Shown: piece after piece, positions 61,409 through 64,000 of the stretch
Layout of the letters: each line of letters begins with the position of its first letter
Numbering within the stretch: position 1 is the first letter of the stretch
Assembly (NCBI RefSeq): GCF_002950945.1
Contig: NZ_CP012673.1
Coordinates: forward strand, 11,422,501-11,486,500
Length of the DNA stretch: 64,000 nt
Direction: 5' to 3'
From: Sorangium cellulosum
GTDB lineage: Bacteria; Myxococcota_A; Polyangia; Polyangiales; Polyangiaceae
Notes under the pieces: model-generated
What the model was told of the DNA's origin: nothing
Database searches by the model: none
What the model saw: the letters and a program-made list of their open reading frames with translations, nothing else
Translations under genes and position numbers: made by a program

Positions 61409-62192
61409 CGTCGTCCTCTGCCGAGGCGGGCTCCAGGCGAACGAGCACGTCGTTCGCGAGCTGATCGAAGATCCGCGCGAGCGGCGGAGGGCGCTTCTGC
61501 ATGAGCAGGAGCGGCGCCCCGCGGAGCGACGCCTCGAGGAACGCTTCGTCGCGCGGCACGACGGTGTCGAGGATGATCCCGTCGGGGAACTTCGTCCAGA
61601 GCGTCTCGGCCACCTCGAGCGACGCGGACGCCTGCCGGTCGAACATCGACAGCACCATGCCGAGCACCGAGAGCCGCGGGTTCTTCTCGGCGCGGACGCG
61701 GTCGATGAGCGCGAGCATCTGGCCGACCGATCGGAGCGCCAGCGGCTCGGCCTGGAGCGGCAGGAGCACGTGCGTCGCGATCTCGAGCGCGCGCGTTGTG
61801 ACCTTGCCGAGCCCCGCGGGGCAGTCCATGACGACGAGCTCGAAGTCGGGCGCGAGCCGCGCGATCACGCTGGGGAGCACGGGGCCGCGGGCGAGCGCCT
61901 CCTCGAAGCCCGAGACGGTCGTGGGGTCGACCCGGCCGACGGTGAGCACCTGGAGCTGAGGGTCGCGCGTCCGCAGCAGCACCGCCTCGAGGCGCTCGGC
62001 CCCCGTGAGCAGCTCGGCGACGCCTGGCCGCGCGCGGTCGGCGAGGCCGAGCGACAGCCCGAGGCTCCCCTGCGCGTCGAGCTCGAGGATCAACGCGCGG
62101 TGCCCCGCGCGCGCAAGGGCGAGCCCCAGGTTGAGGGAGATCGTGGTCTTTCCCACGCCCCCCTTCTGGCTCGCGACCGCGATGACGTACAT
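61383..62192 (-). CDS. ParA/MinD-family ATPase, first gene of the operon
   Basis: ATG at 62192 gives 269 residues. The deviant Walker A motif is SQKGGVGKTTISLNLGLALA. Walker A' with the switch Asp is ILELDAQGSLGLSLGLADRARPG, and VVMDCPAGLGKVTTRALEIA is Walker B. The LLPLQAEPLALRSVGQMLAL and LGMVLSMFDRQASASLEVAE segments follow as in ParA proteins, which bind DNA or membranes as ATP-dimers and position cargo. No parB gene is near and the gene is not next to parS. It heads the operon of roadblock and V4R partners, so a specialised ParA that positions a complex is inferred. Confidence 0.85.
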   Translation of the reverse strand: MYVIAVASQKGGVGKTTISLNLGLALARAGHRALILELDAQGSLGLSLGLADRARPGVAELLTGAERLEAVLLRTRDPQLQVLTVGRVDPTTVSGFEEALARGPVLPSVIARLAPDFELVVMDCPAGLGKVTTRALEIATHVLLPLQAEPLALRSVGQMLALIDRVRAEKNPRLSVLGMVLSMFDRQASASLEVAETLWTKFPDGIILDTVVPRDEAFLEASLRGAPLLLMQKRPPPLARIFDQLANDVLVRLEPASAEDDDDPIPLLV

Positions 62193-62238
62193 GGGCTCCC
62201 TGAAAGCGCCCACGGCGGTGGCGCGCGGTCGCCATCCT

Positions 62239-62367
62239 AACAGAGCGGCGGTCACCCGCTTCGGATACGGGCCCATCTCGACGTTTTCGGTGCTCAGCGC
62301 ACAGGAGTGCGCTTCCGCGCCGAAAACGCCGATCTGGGCCCGTCTCCTGTGCGGGTGACCGCCGCTC
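62239..62367. repeat. Large imperfect inverted repeat upstream of the ParA operon
   Basis: CAGAGCGGCGGTCACCCGC (62239-62257) pairs perfectly with 62349-62367. Beyond a mismatch of eight bases CGGGCCCA/TGGGCCCG and CGTTTTCGG/CCGAAAACG pair further. The tip is GCGCAC-AGGA-GTGCGC. The total length is 129 bp between the end of the TPR-like gene (62407) and the operon start (62192). It may be a terminator/leader or a repeat element. Confidence 0.7.
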
Positions 62368-62406
62368 TGGGACGCATGCATGTACCAGAGCGGGGTGAAA
62401 ACCGCT

Positions 62407-62823
62407 CTACAGCAGCGAGATCCGCTTCATCAGCGTGCCGCACAGATCGCTCTGCGGGTTGCGCTCGCGCTCGAGCGCGAGGCCGGCGCGGAAGATCTTG
62501 TCGGCGCTCTCGAGGTTGCCGAGCATCTCGTGACAGATCCCGAGCAGCTCGTGATCGCCGGGGTCGCTGTGGATCGAGACGAGCTCGGTCAGGGCGGGGA
62601 CGGCGGCGCGGTGCGCCTCGATCATCGCCTCGGTCGGCTTCGAGGGGACCCCCTTGGCGAGGATCATGAGCCGCAGCACCTGCCGCTGATCCTCGGGCCG
62701 GTGCTTGAGAAACTCCGGCTTCTGGAAGAGATCGCGGTAACCCTGGTAGGCGGCGTCGAGGTTGCCCCCGCGCGCGAGGGTGACGATGGACTTGACCGCC
62801 TGGACGAGCGCCTCATTCGGCAT
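62407..62823 (-). CDS. TPR-like helical protein
   Basis: ATG at 62823 gives 138 residues, all helical: MPNEALVQAVKSIVTLARGGNLDAAYQGYRDLF, then LRLMILAKGVPSKPTEAMIEAHRAAVPALTEL and DPGDHELLGICHEMLGNLESADKIFRAGLALERER. The last segment matches a TPR-like helix pair. Function unknown. It lies upstream of the hairpin, in the same direction as the ParA operon, from which it is separated by 214 bp. Confidence 0.6.
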   Translation of the reverse strand: MPNEALVQAVKSIVTLARGGNLDAAYQGYRDLFQKPEFLKHRPEDQRQVLRLMILAKGVPSKPTEAMIEAHRAAVPALTELVSIHSDPGDHELLGICHEMLGNLESADKIFRAGLALERERNPQSDLCGTLMKRISLL

Positions 62824-63024
62824 GGCGACAACGATACACGGGCCCGCGCCGCCTGGGGAGGGCGTGCCTGCCGCCGCGCGACGCGCGGGCCTGGTCGAGT
62901 CCGTCACACGAGTCCGTCACAGACGACGCGCGCGCCGCGCGCCGTGATGCCCGGGGCTGCGCTTGCGGCGCCAGTGTGCGCCGTGGTAGTCGCGTTGCGC
63001 TCCCTCGCCCCGAAGGGATCTCTC
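62824..63024. promoter_or_regulatory. Divergent upstream region
   Basis: The 201-bp gap lies between the TPR-like gene and the TonB-fusion gene. AAGGGA at 63014-63018 is the likely ribosome-binding site of the latter. No operator was recognised. Confidence 0.4.
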
Positions 63025-64000
63025 GTGGTGACGCCCCGCTGGCTGTTCCTCTGCTGTCTCTCGGCGGGCGCGCTCGCCGCGCCGGCGCTGCACGCGCAGC
63101 CCGAGCCGGCGCCGCAGCAGGGGCCGGCGCCGCAGCCCGCCGCGGCGGTGCCGCCGCACGTGCTCGATCACGTGGATCCGATCTACCCGCCCGAGCGGCT
63201 CGCCGAGGGCGTCGACACGACGGTGACGCTGTTCGTGACCGTCGAGCGGGACGGCTCGGTGAGCGACGTGGTCGTGGCCGAGTCCGGGGGCGCGGGCTTC
63301 GACGAGGCCGCGATCGCGGCCGTGCAGCGGTGGCGCTTCTCGCCGGCCATGCGCGGCGGCGCGCCGGTGCGGGCGCGGATCCGGGTGCCGTTCCACTTCG
63401 CCCCCGGCCCTCACGAGCAGGCGCCGGCCGAGCCCGCGCCGGCGCCGGCCGAGCCCGCGCCGCCCGCGTCCGCGCCGGCGCCGCCCCCGAGGGCCGCGCC
63501 GGCGCCGGTGGAGGAGTTCGCCGGCGGCGTCGCCGGCCCACACGCCGTCGCCGAGCCCGGCAAGCCGATCGAGATCCACGTGCAGGGCCGGCCGAACCCG
63601 CCGCGGCGCGCGTCGAGCGACTTCCGGATCGGCCGCGCGGTGCTGTCCGCCGCGCCCCACGCGACCGCCGCCGACCTGCTCCGCACCGCGCCCGGCGTCC
63701 ACATCGCGCACCCCGAGGGCGACGCGGTCGCGCAGCGCATCTTCCTGCGCGGCTTCGAGGCCGAGCACGGCCAGGACGTCGAGCTCCGGGTCGGGCCGAT
63801 CCCGCTCAACCAGCGCTCGCACGTGCACGGCCAGGGCTACGCCGATCTCAACGTGATCATCCCGGAGGTCGTGCGATCGCTGCGCGTCGTCGAGGGCGTC
63901 TACGACCCGCAGCAGGGCGACTTCGCGGTCGCGGGCAGCGCGTACTTCGACCTCGGCGTCGAGGAGCGCGGGGTCCTGCTCAAGGGCACGCTCGGCTCGT
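63025..64000 (+). CDS. TonB C-terminal domain fused to a TonB-dependent receptor plug (partial)
   Basis: The GTG start at 63025 (63028 is an alternative) follows GAAGGGA. A signal peptide runs WLFLCCLSAGALAAPALHA. Then a Pro/Ala-rich spacer is followed by a TonB-type domain: VDPIYPPERLAEGVDTTVTLFVTVERDGSVSDVVV and AAIAAVQRWRFSPAMRGGAPV, near residues 45-130. After a second Pro-rich linker, the plug domain begins DFRIGRAVLSAAPHATAADLLRTAPGV with IFLRGFEAEHGQDVELRVG and HGQGYADLNVIIPEVVRSLRVVEG. The barrel lies beyond the edge. It is an outer-membrane receptor that may supply its own TonB-like domain. Confidence 0.85.
   Translation, partial: MVTPRWLFLCCLSAGALAAPALHAQPEPAPQQGPAPQPAAAVPPHVLDHVDPIYPPERLAEGVDTTVTLFVTVERDGSVSDVVVAESGGAGFDEAAIAAVQRWRFSPAMRGGAPVRARIRVPFHFAPGPHEQAPAEPAPAPAEPAPPASAPAPPPRAAPAPVEEFAGGVAGPHAVAEPGKPIEIHVQGRPNPPRRASSDFRIGRAVLSAAPHATAADLLRTAPGVHIAHPEGDAVAQRIFLRGFEAEHGQDVELRVGPIPLNQRSHVHGQGYADLNVIIPEVVRSLRVVEGVYDPQQGDFAVAGSAYFDLGVEERGVLLKGTLGS

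Overview
The window is about 70% GC and looks like the chromosome of a Polyangia-type myxobacterium (Sorangium or a relative). The signs are a Ser/Thr kinase with a C-terminal membrane anchor, a MYXO-CTERM-like sorting tag, many Cys-rich lipoproteins with spacers rich in Gly and Ser, a six-PAS hybrid histidine kinase, a TonB-domain/receptor fusion, and intergenic hairpin repeats built from GCCAAG words. No rRNA, tRNA or CRISPR array was recognised.

Layout. 1-24.3 kb is mostly ordinary chromosome: an edge-truncated Cys-rich lipoprotein with a LAS-peptidase motif, prephenate dehydratase, an ECF-like sigma factor with two copies of a 12-bp near-palindrome upstream, an XRE regulator, a cysteine-cluster protein, PriA, a DUF2231 membrane protein, a Ser/Thr kinase, a BtuF-like protein, an ACP/fatty-acyl-AMP ligase pair, an organophosphate-type transporter, an amidohydrolase, a copper monooxygenase-like lipoprotein with a c-haem domain, the hybrid kinase, an AlkD-like protein and a metallo-beta-lactamase-like protein. 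24.5-34.4 kb is accessory DNA. An ATP-grasp gene is followed by a minus-strand series of small unrelated genes separated by sites that fold like integron attC sites: a PD-(D/E)XK/EVE-like protein, two VOC proteins, a GyrI-like protein, a macrodomain protein, two GFA-family proteins, an NADP-dependent reductase and a broken toxin-antitoxin cassette. No integron integrase is visible, so this reads as a CALIN-like array (attC sites without an integrase).

34.7-42.0 kb holds a cytochrome c lipoprotein gene and a later copy that lost about 0.9 kb and is frameshifted. Between them lie a GH127 beta-L-arabinofuranosidase-like gene, wreckage of a sugar ABC transporter, and an inverted-repeat element with outward-facing promoter/operator motifs. 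42-48.8 kb is a scrap-rich mobile zone: an Rpn/PD-(D/E)XK-type gene, three radC-derived fragments around a toxin-antitoxin pair and a lower-GC nuclease-like gene, then a TetR/aldo-keto reductase pair sharing an operator, and a paralogue of the NADP reductase. 48.8-57.6 kb carries a beta-propeller lipoprotein, a GlxA-type regulator with an HD-domain hydrolase, and a run of small enzymes (alpha/beta hydrolase, isochorismatase-like, GST, YciI-like) mixed with gene remnants.

58.2-62.2 kb is a tightly overlapping four-gene operon: ParA-like ATPase, roadblock/LC7-like protein with a SRHEL tandem repeat, an unknown protein, and a double V4R protein. It resembles a switch module of a nucleotide-binding protein with roadblock and Bet3-like partners and is the best candidate here for an undescribed system. 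A large hairpin precedes it. A TPR-like gene and a TonB-domain/receptor fusion running off the right edge close the window.
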